Shown here in pieces: positions 36,999 through 45,375 of a DNA stretch of 64,000 bases (its first letter is position 1; each line of letters opens with the position of its first letter). The stretch covers positions 2,954,122-3,018,121 of the forward strand of contig NZ_OY780933.1 of assembly GCF_963676065.1 (NCBI RefSeq). The letters are read 5' to 3'. This DNA is from Maridesulfovibrio sp. (GTDB lineage Bacteria > Desulfobacterota > Desulfovibrionia > Desulfovibrionales > Desulfovibrionaceae). Under the pieces are notes generated by a model. That model made no database searches, was not told the DNA's origin, and saw nothing but the letters and a program-made list of their open reading frames with translations. Position numbers and translations under genes: made by a program.

Positions 36999-38189
36999 AT
37001 GCGCTTCATTGACCAACTTGACATTGCAGGTAAAAAACTGCTGATGAGAGTTGATTTTAACGTCCCTCTCGACGGCGAAACCATCACTGACGACAACCGC
37101 ATCAAAGCCGCTGTCCCTACATTTAAATATGCACTTGAGAAAGGCGCTTCGGTCATCGTCATGGCCCATCTGGGCAAACCCAAAGGTAAAAGAGTAGATT
37201 CCTTAAGCCTTGCCCCTGCGGCTAAGCGTCTCGGCGAATATCTTGGAATGGAAGTTCCTCTCGCTCCCGACTGCATCGGCTCCGAGGTGGAGAAAATGGC
37301 TGCCGAGCTCAAGCCCGGTCAGGTCATGATGCTTGAAAACCTGCGTTTCCATCCTGAAGAGCAGGGTAAAACTCCTGACGACCGCGGTGATTTCGGCAAA
37401 CAGCTTGCAGCTCTCGCTGATATTTTTGTTAATGATGCGTTCGGTGTGGCTCACCGTGCGAATGCTTCTGTTGTCGACGTTCCTTACGCTTCTAAGGATT
37501 GCTGTGCCGGATTCCTGTTAAAACTTGAATGGGAATATCTTGGCGAGGCACTCAAAAATGCGCGTAAACCTTACATTGCTGTTTCCGGCGGCGCCAAGGT
37601 CTCTTCCAAACTCGGTATCCTTAATAATCTGATCGGCAAGGTTGATGATTTCATTATCGGCGGTGCCATGGCCAACACTTTTCTGCTGGCACAGGGCAAA
37701 TCCGTTGGAAAGTCTCTCGTTGAAGAAAGTCTGGTGGATACTGCTAAAGAAATTATGGATAAGGCTGCTTCATCCGGTACAACCCTGCATCTGCCCATTG
37801 ATTTTGTATGGGGCAGGGATATTGAAACCGCTCAGGGTGTCTGCACCGGTGATTCCGTTCCTGATGATGGTATGCTGCTGGATATCGGACCTGATTCAAT
37901 TAAAAAGTTCTGTGAAGTTATCGAAAGATCAAAGACCATAGTCTGGAACGGCCCCATGGGACTTTTCGAGAAGGAACCTTTCGCGCAGGGCTCTCTCAAG
38001 GTCTGTGAAGCTATGGCCGGACTCGACGATGCAACCACCATCGTAGGTGGCGGTGATACTGACGCAGTTGTACATCAAGCCAAGCTTGAAGATAAATTCA
38101 CTTTTATTTCTACCGGTGGCGGATCTTTTCTCGAATTTTTAGAAGGAAAAGAACTTCCCGCATTCAAAGCACTTAAGGAGAACAGCTAA
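36999..38189 (+). CDS. pgk: Phosphoglycerate kinase
   Basis: 396 residues from ATG 36999, with GGAG at 36990-36993 (an in-frame GTG two codons earlier overlaps that site). It interconverts 1,3-bisphosphoglycerate and 3-phosphoglycerate with ADP/ATP. Motifs: LLMRVDFNVPLDG (residues 14-26), MAHLGKPKG (about 56-64), HRANASVVDVPY (about 151-162) and the nucleotide-binding IVGGGDTDAVV (about 349-359). The stop overlaps the tpiA start (TAATG). Confidence 0.96.
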   Translation: MRFIDQLDIAGKKLLMRVDFNVPLDGETITDDNRIKAAVPTFKYALEKGASVIVMAHLGKPKGKRVDSLSLAPAAKRLGEYLGMEVPLAPDCIGSEVEKMAAELKPGQVMMLENLRFHPEEQGKTPDDRGDFGKQLAALADIFVNDAFGVAHRANASVVDVPYASKDCCAGFLLKLEWEYLGEALKNARKPYIAVSGGAKVSSKLGILNNLIGKVDDFIIGGAMANTFLLAQGKSVGKSLVEESLVDTAKEIMDKAASSGTTLHLPIDFVWGRDIETAQGVCTGDSVPDDGMLLDIGPDSIKKFCEVIERSKTIVWNGPMGLFEKEPFAQGSLKVCEAMAGLDDATTIVGGGDTDAVVHQAKLEDKFTFISTGGGSFLEFLEGKELPAFKALKENS

Positions 38190-38944
38190 TGAAAAAATTA
38201 ATGGCAGCCAACTGGAAGATGTACAAGACTCGCGCAGAAGCAAAAGCAACTGCCGAAGGTCTGCTTGAAAAAATTGAAGGTAAACTTCCCGCTGACCGTG
38301 AAGTCGTGATTGCCGCTCCTTACACCGCACTTGAAACAGTCGGTTCCGTGCTGGAAGGTAACGCCGATTGCCATCTTTCCGCTGAAAACCTTTATGCCAA
38401 GGCTGAAGGTGCCTTCACAGGTGAAATTTCTCCCGCAATGCTTAAGGATGTAGGCTGTGTATACTCTCTGGCCGGGCATTCCGAACGCAGGTCAATCATG
38501 GGTGAAACAGATGAAATGGTAGGTGAAAAGGTCGCTTTCGGTCTTGAAAACGGACTGTCCATGATTCTGTGCATCGGTGAAACTATCGACGAAAGAAAAG
38601 CCGGGGAAGTACAGAAGGTTATTGACGAACAGCTTGAAGCTGGTTTAAAGAGTATAGCTTCCGACTTCGCGCCTGAAACTGTTGTCGTTGCTTATGAGCC
38701 TGTTTGGGCTATCGGCACCGGTGAAGTGGCAGGCGAGGATGAAATCGTCGAAGCTCATGGCTTTGTTAGAGAAAAGCTGAAAAAACTTTTTCCAGAAAAA
38801 GCTAATGAAATCCGTATCTTGTATGGCGGAAGCGTGAAACCTGCCAACTGTGCCCAGATCATTGCACTTGACAATGTGGACGGAGTATTGGTAGGAGGCG
38901 CGAGCTTGGACGCGGAAAGTTTCAGCCAGATCGCACTGGCTTAA
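38189..38944 (+). CDS. tpiA: Triosephosphate isomerase
   Basis: 251 residues. It interconverts dihydroxyacetone phosphate and glyceraldehyde-3-phosphate. Visible are AANWKMYKT with the substrate Lys (residues 5-13), the electrophilic His in LAGHSERR (about residues 92-99), the catalytic Glu in VAYEPVWAIGTG (about 163-174, the flexible loop) and the phosphate-binding YGGSVKPAN and VLVGGASL near the C-terminus. Coupled to pgk by a one-base overlap; secG follows after 43 nt. Confidence 0.96.
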   Translation: MKKLMAANWKMYKTRAEAKATAEGLLEKIEGKLPADREVVIAAPYTALETVGSVLEGNADCHLSAENLYAKAEGAFTGEISPAMLKDVGCVYSLAGHSERRSIMGETDEMVGEKVAFGLENGLSMILCIGETIDERKAGEVQKVIDEQLEAGLKSIASDFAPETVVVAYEPVWAIGTGEVAGEDEIVEAHGFVREKLKKLFPEKANEIRILYGGSVKPANCAQIIALDNVDGVLVGGASLDAESFSQIALA

Positions 38945-38987
38945 ATCTCTGCCTTATTCCAGGTGAAAAAATAAAGGAAAAAATGCT

Positions 38988-39329
38988 TTGCAAACGCTCG
39001 TAATTACTGTACACATTATCGCTTGCGTCTTTCTGATCGTTTTCGTTCTTTTACAGAGCGGCAAAGAAGACATGGGCGTAATCTTCGGCGGAGGAAGTGG
39101 TTCTGTTTTCGGTAGCACCGGAGCAGGCGGGGTTCTCGTAAAGGTCACTGCATTTTTGGCGGCTGTCTTTCTTGTAACTTCTCTCTCTTATAACTACCTC
39201 TCCGGCAACAGGATTGCAGATGAGTCTGTCATGCTTGAAGGTGACACCATCATTACTCCTGAAGTAAAAAAGCCTGCGGTCACTTTCGAAGAGCCCACCA
39301 AGGCTCCTGCTGCTGAAGAGACCAAATAG
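38988..39329 (+). CDS. secG: Preprotein translocase subunit SecG
   Basis: 113 residues from a TTG start with AAGGA at 38973-38977. Two membrane helices (about residues 2-20 and 50-68) flank the conserved loop LLQSGKEDMGVIFGGGSGSVFGSTG. SecG joins SecYE and helps the SecA cycle. The acidic/proline C-terminal tail of about 40 residues is typical of longer proteobacterial SecG. pgk-tpiA-secG is a common arrangement in many bacteria, often followed by a tRNA-Leu gene, as is the case here. Confidence 0.93.
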   Translation: MQTLVITVHIIACVFLIVFVLLQSGKEDMGVIFGGGSGSVFGSTGAGGVLVKVTAFLAAVFLVTSLSYNYLSGNRIADESVMLEGDTIITPEVKKPAVTFEEPTKAPAAEETK

Positions 39330-39384
39330 TAAGTTTTTAAAAACTTCACTGAAGTTCTTTAAAATATACAGCTCGTATTTCAGA

Positions 39385-39471
39385 GCCGAGGTGGTGGAAT
39401 TGGTAGACACGCTGTCTTGAGGGGGCAGTGGAAGAAATTCCGTGGGGGTTCGAATCCCCCCCTCGGCACCA
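39385..39471 (+). tRNA. tRNA-Leu (anticodon GAG), copy 1
   Basis: An 87-nt type II tRNA with long variable arm and encoded CCA end. Acceptor arms GCCGAGG and CCTCGGC pair. The anticodon arm CTGTC-TTGAGGG-GGCAG gives anticodon GAG (reads CUC and CUU). The T-arm GGGGG-TTCGAAT-CCCCC is intact. It differs from copies 2 and 3 at two places (D-arm and variable arm). It lies 55 nt after secG and lacks the promoter seen before the other copies, so it may be read from the pgk-tpiA-secG operon. Confidence 0.95.
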
Positions 39472-39537
39472 GCTGAAAAAGCAGGTGCTTCTTTATGAAA
39501 ATCCTAAATATTACGAGCAATTATTTGCAAAAACATC

Positions 39538-39566
39538 TTGCAAATATGTTTTAGGAGCGTTAAGTA
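39538..39566 (+). promoter_or_regulatory. Promoter of tRNA-Leu copy 2
   Basis: -35 TTGCAA (39538-39543) and -10 TAAGTA (39561-39566) with a 17-nt spacer. The same AAAAACATCTTGC block and the same spacing occur before copy 3, which is the best support. Confidence 0.6.
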
Positions 39567-39602
39567 TTTCCTCAACGAGACGTTCTTAGAACGACACCTC
39601 TT

Positions 39603-39689
39603 GCCGAGGTGGTGGAACTGGTAGACACGCTGTCTTGAGGGGGCAGTGGAAGAGATTCCGTGGGGGTTCGAATCCCCCCCTCGGCACCA
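39603..39689 (+). tRNA. tRNA-Leu (anticodon GAG), copy 2
   Basis: 87 nt, identical in sequence to copy 3 at 40534. Acceptor GCCGAGG/CCTCGGC, anticodon GAG, long variable arm and encoded CCA are present. It has its own promoter (39538-39566) and terminator (39700-39732). Confidence 0.95.
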
Positions 39690-39699
39690 TGCAACTGAG

Positions 39700-39732
39700 A
39701 AAGGGTTGAAGCGAAAGCTTCAGCCCTTTTTT
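39700..39732 (+). terminator. Terminator of tRNA-Leu copy 2
   Basis: AAAGGGTTGAAGC, a GAAA tetraloop and GCTTCAGCCCTTT form a 13-bp stem with one G-U pair, followed by T residues. Confidence 0.9.
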
Positions 39733-39748
39733 CGTATAAGGAATAAAA

Positions 39749-40207
39749 ATGATCATTAACGATATCTCCACATCCGACTATGGACGACTGATAGAGATTT
39801 GGGATAAATCCGTTCGTGCTACTCATGATTTTCTTACTGAAAAAGATATTGAATATTTAAGGCCTTTGATTTTGGAAGAGTACTTTGCTGCGGTTGAGTT
39901 AAGGTGCGTCAAAGATTCTCATGGCAATATTCTCGGCTTTAGCGGTGTGGCTGATGGAAATCTTGAAATGCTCTTTGTTGACCCACAAAGTATGGGACAG
40001 GGCGTGGGGTCGATGTTGTGCAGGTATGCCATCGAAAATTCGGCTGTAACAAAAGTTGATGTTAATGAGCAGAATCCTCGGGCCTTGGGATTTTACGAGC
40101 ATATTGGGTTTCGTGTTGTTGGCAGGTCTGATCTGGATGGTCAGGGACGTCCTTTTCCTCTCTTGCACATGCAGCTGGCTGGATGCAGCAATCGCTCAAA
40201 GGTATAA
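39749..40207 (+). CDS. GNAT family N-acetyltransferase
   Basis: 152 residues. The acetyl-CoA motif VDPQSMGQGVGSMLCRYAI lies near residues 76-94, with the Q/RxxGxG pattern as MGQGVG, and ALGFYEHIGFRVVGRSDLD (about 112-130) is the usual C-terminal GNAT strand-helix. The start resembles YjaB/PhnO-like members (HDFLTEKDIEYLRP). The substrate is unknown. It sits between two identical tRNA-Leu genes, 16 nt after the first terminator, which makes it a likely insert or a by-product of the tRNA duplication. Confidence 0.85.
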   Translation: MIINDISTSDYGRLIEIWDKSVRATHDFLTEKDIEYLRPLILEEYFAAVELRCVKDSHGNILGFSGVADGNLEMLFVDPQSMGQGVGSMLCRYAIENSAVTKVDVNEQNPRALGFYEHIGFRVVGRSDLDGQGRPFPLLHMQLAGCSNRSKV

Positions 40208-40465
40208 TTTTCGCTCAAAAATATCACTCCTGATTTTGGTTCAGAATCGATTTATAAACATTTTCCCATAGTCAGTGTCACGCTGTATGTATAAACTCGT
40301 TAGAATTGATTTTTACCTCAAATCCGCTCGGCAGGAAGTCTCTTATTAGTCCATTATAAAACTAAAATTTTATGGCAGCTATTGATTGATAAATTAAATA
40401 GTTTAGCCTGAAATTATTGAAAAAAAACAAATTTTAAAAAGTTTTGAATTATTTTAAAAAACATC
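40208..40465. other. AT-rich spacer after the GNAT gene, no gene seen
   Basis: The sequence is low in GC, with long A/T runs toward 40460. I see no terminator with a T-run for the GNAT gene and no open frame of interest. The tRNA promoter begins at its right end. Confidence 0.4.
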
Positions 40466-40494
40466 TTGCCAAGGGTTCCAGATTTCCGTAAACA
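40466..40494 (+). promoter_or_regulatory. Promoter of tRNA-Leu copy 3
   Basis: -35 TTGCCA (40466-40471), 17-nt spacer, -10 TAAACA (40489-40494). It matches the copy 2 promoter in layout and in the preceding AAAAACATC block. Confidence 0.6.
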
Positions 40495-40533
40495 CTTCTT
40501 CACACGACGCGGTTAACGCGTTGTACACCTCTT

Positions 40534-40620
40534 GCCGAGGTGGTGGAACTGGTAGACACGCTGTCTTGAGGGGGCAGTGGAAGAGATTCCGTGGGGGTTC
40601 GAATCCCCCCCTCGGCACCA
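40534..40620 (+). tRNA. tRNA-Leu (anticodon GAG), copy 3
   Basis: 87 nt, identical to copy 2, with encoded CCA. Its own promoter and terminator flank it. The three copies are within 1.24 kb. Confidence 0.95.
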
Positions 40621-40630
40621 TGCAACAGAG

Positions 40631-40663
40631 AAAGGGTTGAAGCGAAAGCTTCAACCCTTTTTT
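40631..40663 (+). terminator. Terminator of tRNA-Leu copy 3
   Basis: AAAGGGTTGAAGC, GAAA loop, GCTTCAACCCTTT, then T residues. The stem is fully paired, unlike the copy 2 terminator which has one G-U. Confidence 0.9.
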
Positions 40664-40813
40664 GCGTTTGGGTACATTTTGTTTTTTTTACTGTATTGTG
40701 CCTTGGTCGGGAGATATACTCATATTTGGTGAAGAAGGGGGCGCATACCGGATAACAGCTTGCGGCTTATTTTTCATTATGCTTATAAACATAGATATTC
40801 TTTTCTAATTAAA

Positions 40814-40836
40814 TGGTAATTTATTTTTATTTACCA
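40814..40836. promoter_or_regulatory. Inverted repeat upstream of glutamate decarboxylase
   Basis: TGGTAA (40814-40819) and TTACCA (40831-40836) are separated by 11 T/A bases, 26 nt before the gadB start. It could be an operator or a leader hairpin. No known regulator site matches it in my judgement. Confidence 0.35.
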
Positions 40837-40861
40837 ACTAACAAGCCAATCGGAGTATTCC

Positions 40862-42262
40862 ATGCTTCACAATGTAAAAAAGCACAAGAAAGACAAAACT
40901 AACCGTAAAAACTACATCATTCCTATTTATGGCTCACGTGATCTTGAAGACCCAATCCCTAAGTATTCACTTCCAAAAGAGAGCATTGACCCTCGCCACG
41001 CCTATTCTCTAGTTCATGATGAGCTAATGCTCGACGGAAATTCGCGTTTGAACCTCGCCACATTTGTCACCACATGGATGGAAGACGAAGCCCGGCAGTT
41101 GATGACCGAGACCTTCGATAAGAATATGATCGACAAAGATGAGTATCCGCAGACAGCCGAACTTGAAGACCGTTGCGTTCATATTCTTTCCGATCTTTAT
41201 AATTCTCCGGACGAAGAACACGCCTGCGGCTGCTCTACCACCGGATCGAGTGAGGCAGCCATGCTTTGTGGTATGGCTTTAAAATGGAAATGGCGTGATC
41301 GCATGAAAGCCAAGGGCAAGCCCACAGACAAGCCGAATATGATCATTAGTGCCAGTGTGCAGGTCTGCTGGGAGAAATTCTGCCGTTACTGGGAAATTGA
41401 ACCGCGCCTGATTCCTGTTTCAGAAGGGCATTACAGCATGAAAACGGAAGACGTGCTTGCCGCCTGCGATGAAAATACAATCGGCGTGGTCGCCATTCTG
41501 GGGACAACTCATACCGGAGACTTTGAGCCGGTTAAAGAATACAACGACGCTCTTGAAAAATTTAACGCAGAAACCGGCTACGAGATTCCTCTGCATGTTG
41601 ATGCTGCCAGCGGTGGATTCATTGCTCCGTTTCTACAGCCGGAGCTTGAATGGGACTTCCGCTTGAAATGGGTCAAGTCCATCAATGTTTCCGGCCATAA
41701 ATTCGGTCTTGTATATCCTGGAGTCGGCTGGGCAATCTGGCGCACACCTGAAGAGTTGCCGGAAGATCTTATTTTCCGCGTAAATTATCTAGGTGGGGAA
41801 ATGCCGACCTTCGCTCTGAATTTTTCCAGACCGGGAAATCAGGTTGTTGCCCAGTATTATAATTTTATTCGACTCGGTCGGGATGGTTACACCAGGATTA
41901 TGCAATCATGCATGGATACTGCAGAATTTATTAAAGAAGAACTTGAAGAAACAGGTATATTTCAAAGTCTGCTACCCAAACTGCATATGCCGCTGATAAC
42001 TTTCAGAATACGCCGTGATATTGCTGTCGACTTTGATGTTTTCAAGGTTTCTGAAATGTTGCGTCATCGGGGATGGCTGGTTCCGGCTTATACTATGTGT
42101 GAAAACTGTGAAGATGATAAGGTGCTGAGAATTGTAGTAAAAGAGGGGATGTCTATGGACATGGCCCATATGCTGATGGACGACATCAGACGCATTATCA
42201 AATCTTTCGGTGATGAAATTGAAGAAAAACAAAGCACCAATGCTAAGTTTAAACATTGCTGA
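40862..42262 (+). CDS. gadB: Glutamate decarboxylase (PLP-dependent)
   Basis: 466 residues, close in length to E. coli GadA/GadB. It converts glutamate to 4-aminobutyrate and CO2, using a proton. Motifs: STTGSSEAAMLCG (about residues 124-136), HVDAASGGFIAPF (about 243-255) and the PLP Lys in NVSGHKFGLVYPGVGW (Lys near residue 280). The C-terminal end in KFKHC recalls the E. coli tail ending KHT that closes the active site at neutral pH. No GadC antiporter adjoins it; a 64-residue unknown gene follows 91 nt downstream. The start is ATG 40862 with CGGAG at 40850-40854. Confidence 0.94.
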   Translation: MLHNVKKHKKDKTNRKNYIIPIYGSRDLEDPIPKYSLPKESIDPRHAYSLVHDELMLDGNSRLNLATFVTTWMEDEARQLMTETFDKNMIDKDEYPQTAELEDRCVHILSDLYNSPDEEHACGCSTTGSSEAAMLCGMALKWKWRDRMKAKGKPTDKPNMIISASVQVCWEKFCRYWEIEPRLIPVSEGHYSMKTEDVLAACDENTIGVVAILGTTHTGDFEPVKEYNDALEKFNAETGYEIPLHVDAASGGFIAPFLQPELEWDFRLKWVKSINVSGHKFGLVYPGVGWAIWRTPEELPEDLIFRVNYLGGEMPTFALNFSRPGNQVVAQYYNFIRLGRDGYTRIMQSCMDTAEFIKEELEETGIFQSLLPKLHMPLITFRIRRDIAVDFDVFKVSEMLRHRGWLVPAYTMCENCEDDKVLRIVVKEGMSMDMAHMLMDDIRRIIKSFGDEIEEKQSTNAKFKHC

Positions 42263-42353
42263 TGAATTATTTGTAGACATCGCGGTTTGCAGGCAATATT
42301 ATCTCATTTGTCTATAACCTGAGATGTCTAGTATAACGGAAGGAGTTATATAT

Positions 42354-42548
42354 ATGAGTGATATTAAGAAAAGTGTCGATTATATCTTTCATGGGCTTGA
42401 TGCTCTTGATGTGCTGCTGTGTTCCAAGGAAGCTGAAAATCTTGACGTGCGAAATATTGTAGGGATTTTGCATCCGGTTCTTGATGATGCTAAACGTCGT
42501 GCCCATACGGAGATATCCGCCAGAAACGGCAGTAAGGATAAAGAATAG
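42354..42548 (+). CDS. Small protein of unknown function downstream of gadB
   Basis: 64 residues from ATG 42354, chosen because GGAAGGAG stands at 42339-42346. I do not recognise it. It is predicted to be mostly helical, with no membrane segment: VDYIFHGLDALDVLL, then VRNIVGILHPVLDDAKRRAHTEI. The strong ribosome binding site and the terminator right after it (42589-42632) support a real gene. It may be expressed with gadB. Confidence 0.65.
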   Translation: MSDIKKSVDYIFHGLDALDVLLCSKEAENLDVRNIVGILHPVLDDAKRRAHTEISARNGSKDKE

Positions 42549-42588
42549 ATATATTCAGGATCGAACTCATCGAATTTCTTTCGCATCA

Positions 42589-42632
42589 AAAAAGGAAGCC
42601 CTGCTATGAACAAGCCGGGCTTCCTTTTTTTG
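42589..42632. terminator. Bidirectional terminator
   Basis: AAAAAAGGAAGCCC (42589-42602) and GGGCTTCCTTTTTT (42618-42631) lie between the small gene and the convergent TPR gene. Confidence 0.9.
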
Positions 42633-42660
42633 GTTGATTGTAGAGGAGAGGGGGAGGCTG

Positions 42661-44742
42661 CTAAAATGGAAAGCTAACGTCTTTACCTGCTCCGACCTTG
42701 GCAAGTTTGTTATCGATAGAATCGAGCCGAGCCTGAGCTGCTTCCTTTTGCGCTTTACGGTCAGCCCGTTTAATTACGGTTTTCAAAAAGCGTTTGGCTG
42801 TTTCAAATTGACCTTTGTGTTCGTATATCATTGAAGAGCGGTACATTGCGGTTACTGCCCAGATATTTTGTTCCGGGAATTCCCATGCGAGTTCAAGGTA
42901 GTGTTTAAGTGCTTTTTCTTTTTTGCCCATGGCGTGCTCACCTTCGGCAATCCAAAAAAGAATTTCTGCCCGTAATTCGTCATTTTCAAGAGCGTCACGG
43001 TCTGACCAGATTCTTTCAAGTATAGCTTGAGCTTTTTTCAGATCGCCTTTCTGCTGGATCATCAGTGCCAGTTTTAATTCCTTATCCGCCGGAAGAACTC
43101 CGCCTGATTCGAGTATTTCATTGTAGACCTTCATGGCTTTCGCATCATTGCCTACGGCAAGGTCATATTCGATAGCAGCGGTGAGCCATTTCAAACGCAG
43201 TTCCGGTCCGAATTTATCTTGATCAACACGTTTAAGATAATAGGCGGAAAGTTTGAAGTCCCTATTCTGGGCAGCTTTATCCGCTAAGTAGATGAAACTC
43301 TCAGCTCCAAGCTTTGATTTGGGAAACAGGAAAGCGCACCGGCGGGCATTCTTGGAATCTTGTTTTGAGCCGGCTCCTTGAGCTATTTCAGCAAATACGA
43401 GTAATCTGTCCAGCGGGTTGGAGTTAATAGCCTTATTAAGCTCGTTGCCTTTAATGGGTTCCCAGAACTCAGCATCAATTCCGTGGAAGTAATTGATACC
43501 GGCTGCCTCACACAGTCCTGAAATGATATAAAGATGTTCATTGCTTCCGTAGTCGCTGGAGCTGAGCACCGTTGATAACGGCTGCTTAAAAGCTATAGCG
43601 CATGCAATGCGGAGACTCATGGGCAGGGTGTCTTCATCAAGACGTTTCAGGACGTTTTCTACAAACTTCATGTCTCCGGTAAGGAAAGCGAAAGCAAGTC
43701 TGTAGTTCTGCAACGCATTGACCAATTTGCTGGACAACAGGAGTGAGCCGGTTTCCCTATCGATGGTTTCCAAGGCTGCCTCGGGTTCCATTTCCATCAG
43801 CTTTTTGCGGAAAATATTCCATGCCGGGGAGTTCGGGGCGCCAAGTTGCCAGAGAGCAGGGGAGACAGTAGCCGGCTCAAGTACACCGGCTTTAAAAAAA
43901 GACGCCGGTCGAATCAGGTTTTGTTCATTATATAATGATACAGATTTAGGGGGCTTGCCGGATTCAAGATATTTATTAACGGATTTCCAGAAGGTCTGAA
44001 CTGTTGAATTGCTAACAGATCCAAGAGCCTTGTCAGCTTTGGTCCATTCTCCGATGCTGGCTGCAGCCAGTGATTTAGCAATGAGAAGACGGTCTTCATC
44101 ATTTACAAGGCCGGAGTCGCTGACGACCGGAGTAATGTCTGAAGTACTGTTTAACGAACTAAGTTTATCTTTGCTGTTAATGATAAAATAGGTTGTTGGC
44201 CAAACTTCGGTTGCCTGATTAAATGTCTGCTCAAGCAACATCTTGCGGGATTCACGAGCTGATTCAGGAGTTACTTGGTAACCCCAATACAAAGAGCGCC
44301 AGACATCGAACCAGACACTTTTAAAATATGGATCTCCCTTAAATTTGTCAGCCATGACACTTTGATCCATTAGCCTGGCAGACTGACTGAACCAGATTAC
44401 CCCTTTTACCGGATCACCAAGCGCGCGCTGGCATTTTCCGCCCAGCCAGAGTCTAGTGATCTCCTGTGTTTTATCTTTAAAGGCCGGTGTGGATTGCAGA
44501 GTTTCCAGACATGCTGAATAGCGACCGAGATTGAAAGCGGTTTCCGCACGCTTCAGCAATAATTCAGGTGTATCTCCGGTCTGGGAATAGTTCTGTTCAA
44601 GAATGTCCCAGGCACCGTATTTTTCAAGCCATGACTCAAATGATTTATCCTTCTTAGCAGCAAAAACATTTCCTCCTGCGCCAACGAGTACAGAAGCGGC
44701 CAGCAGACAGGGCAATATTTTTTTCTTAAGTTTTAAACTCAT
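42661..44742 (-). CDS. Exported tetratricopeptide-repeat protein
   Basis: 693 residues with a signal peptide (residues 1-28, cleavage after VFA), so periplasmic or outer-membrane associated. TPR-like helical pairs are seen at the N-terminal part (about residues 50-120, LLKRAETAFNLGRYSACLETL) and more clearly near the C-terminus (about 480-670: AYYLKRVDQ, KAMKVYNEILESGG, EILFWIAEGEHAMGKKEKALKHYLELAWEFP, SSMIYEHKGQFETAKRFLKTVIKRA). The middle is less regular. The partner and role are unknown. It is transcribed alone and followed by a shared terminator. Confidence 0.8.
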   Translation of the reverse strand: MSLKLKKKILPCLLAASVLVGAGGNVFAAKKDKSFESWLEKYGAWDILEQNYSQTGDTPELLLKRAETAFNLGRYSACLETLQSTPAFKDKTQEITRLWLGGKCQRALGDPVKGVIWFSQSARLMDQSVMADKFKGDPYFKSVWFDVWRSLYWGYQVTPESARESRKMLLEQTFNQATEVWPTTYFIINSKDKLSSLNSTSDITPVVSDSGLVNDEDRLLIAKSLAAASIGEWTKADKALGSVSNSTVQTFWKSVNKYLESGKPPKSVSLYNEQNLIRPASFFKAGVLEPATVSPALWQLGAPNSPAWNIFRKKLMEMEPEAALETIDRETGSLLLSSKLVNALQNYRLAFAFLTGDMKFVENVLKRLDEDTLPMSLRIACAIAFKQPLSTVLSSSDYGSNEHLYIISGLCEAAGINYFHGIDAEFWEPIKGNELNKAINSNPLDRLLVFAEIAQGAGSKQDSKNARRCAFLFPKSKLGAESFIYLADKAAQNRDFKLSAYYLKRVDQDKFGPELRLKWLTAAIEYDLAVGNDAKAMKVYNEILESGGVLPADKELKLALMIQQKGDLKKAQAILERIWSDRDALENDELRAEILFWIAEGEHAMGKKEKALKHYLELAWEFPEQNIWAVTAMYRSSMIYEHKGQFETAKRFLKTVIKRADRKAQKEAAQARLDSIDNKLAKVGAGKDVSFPF

Positions 44743-45251
44743 GAAAACCTCATAGGTATAGATTTCATTTCAACGTGAATACGTATTCTTGTGAGATAAA
44801 GAAAAGCGCTTCAAGAGGCAAATTTTATCCGACCCAATTTGGATATTATCTGCGGTAGCTTCAATTAAGTGATTATTATAGGTCAAATGAGAAAGGAAAA
44901 TCGCAGCAAAGAGAGTTAGTCATTACGATAAGTACTAAGTGTCTTTATTTTAACATTTTTATTAAATCGTAATTACCGATAAGACTCGCAATAGGTATGG
45001 TTGTCATGCAAAATGGAGCGGCTGTATCTTTCAAAGTTTACATAATTTACATTATGAGACAATTATATAAACTGAAATATATCAGTGTGTTGTAAGATTG
45101 ATGTCGGCAGATCATGATTTTTAAGCATTATCGAAGGTCTCTCGACTCTTCATAGCTGATTTTGGCTTTCTTACGTCTTTAGTTGGGGATGGCAGTTCGA
45201 GTTATTCGGTTTTTTGTATTAATGGCTTAGAGGCCAAATTTAGAGACAGGA
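44743..45251. other. Long gene-free region upstream of the TPR gene
   Basis: Together with the terminator and fragment that follow, over 600 nt lack a gene. AT-rich with scattered stop codons in all frames. It must hold the promoter of the TPR gene near 44743-44850. I see no tRNA or known RNA. The size suggests a lost gene; see the porin-like fragment at 45309-45356. Confidence 0.4.
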
Positions 45252-45290
45252 ATAAAAAAGACCCTGTCTGGAATATTCAGACAAGGTCTA
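45252..45290 (-). terminator. Terminator on the minus strand
   Basis: AGACCTTGTCTG pairs with CAGACAGGGTCT across an AATATTC loop, followed by TTTTTT on the minus strand. The nearest gene ending before it on that strand is the YHS-like gene at 45376. Confidence 0.8.
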
Positions 45291-45308
45291 ATTAGAAAAT
45301 TCTTTAAT

Positions 45309-45356
45309 TTAGAACTTAACGTTAACTTTCGTTGCGCTTATGTTCCTACTGTTTGG
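45309..45356 (-). pseudogene. Possible remnant of the 3' end of a porin gene
   Basis: On the minus strand 15 codons read PNSRNISATKVNVKF and then stop. A C-terminal Phe with alternating hydrophobic residues is the signal of outer-membrane beta-barrels. A strong terminator stands 20 nt downstream, and a stop codon stands right before the fragment. It is too short to prove by sequence alone. Confidence 0.3.
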
Positions 45357-45375
45357 TTACAATATTTAAAACAAC

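Larger units (their letters stand above)
39594..39732 (+). repeat. Direct repeat, copy A: tRNA-Leu with leader and terminator
   Basis: 139 nt nearly identical to 40525-40663: the leader ACACCTCTT, the whole tRNA, and the GAAA-loop terminator. I see two substitutions, one in the trailer and one in the terminator arm. The two copies flank a GNAT gene. Confidence 0.85.
40525..40663 (+). repeat. Direct repeat, copy B: tRNA-Leu with leader and terminator
   Basis: Second copy of the 139-nt block at 39594-39732. Confidence 0.85.

Noticed and set aside
39572..39826. Minus-strand reading frames across the tRNA-Leu genes
   Set aside because: The predicted peptide (GGFEPPRNLFHCPLK) is the well-known false protein made by translating the antisense of tRNA-Leu genes.
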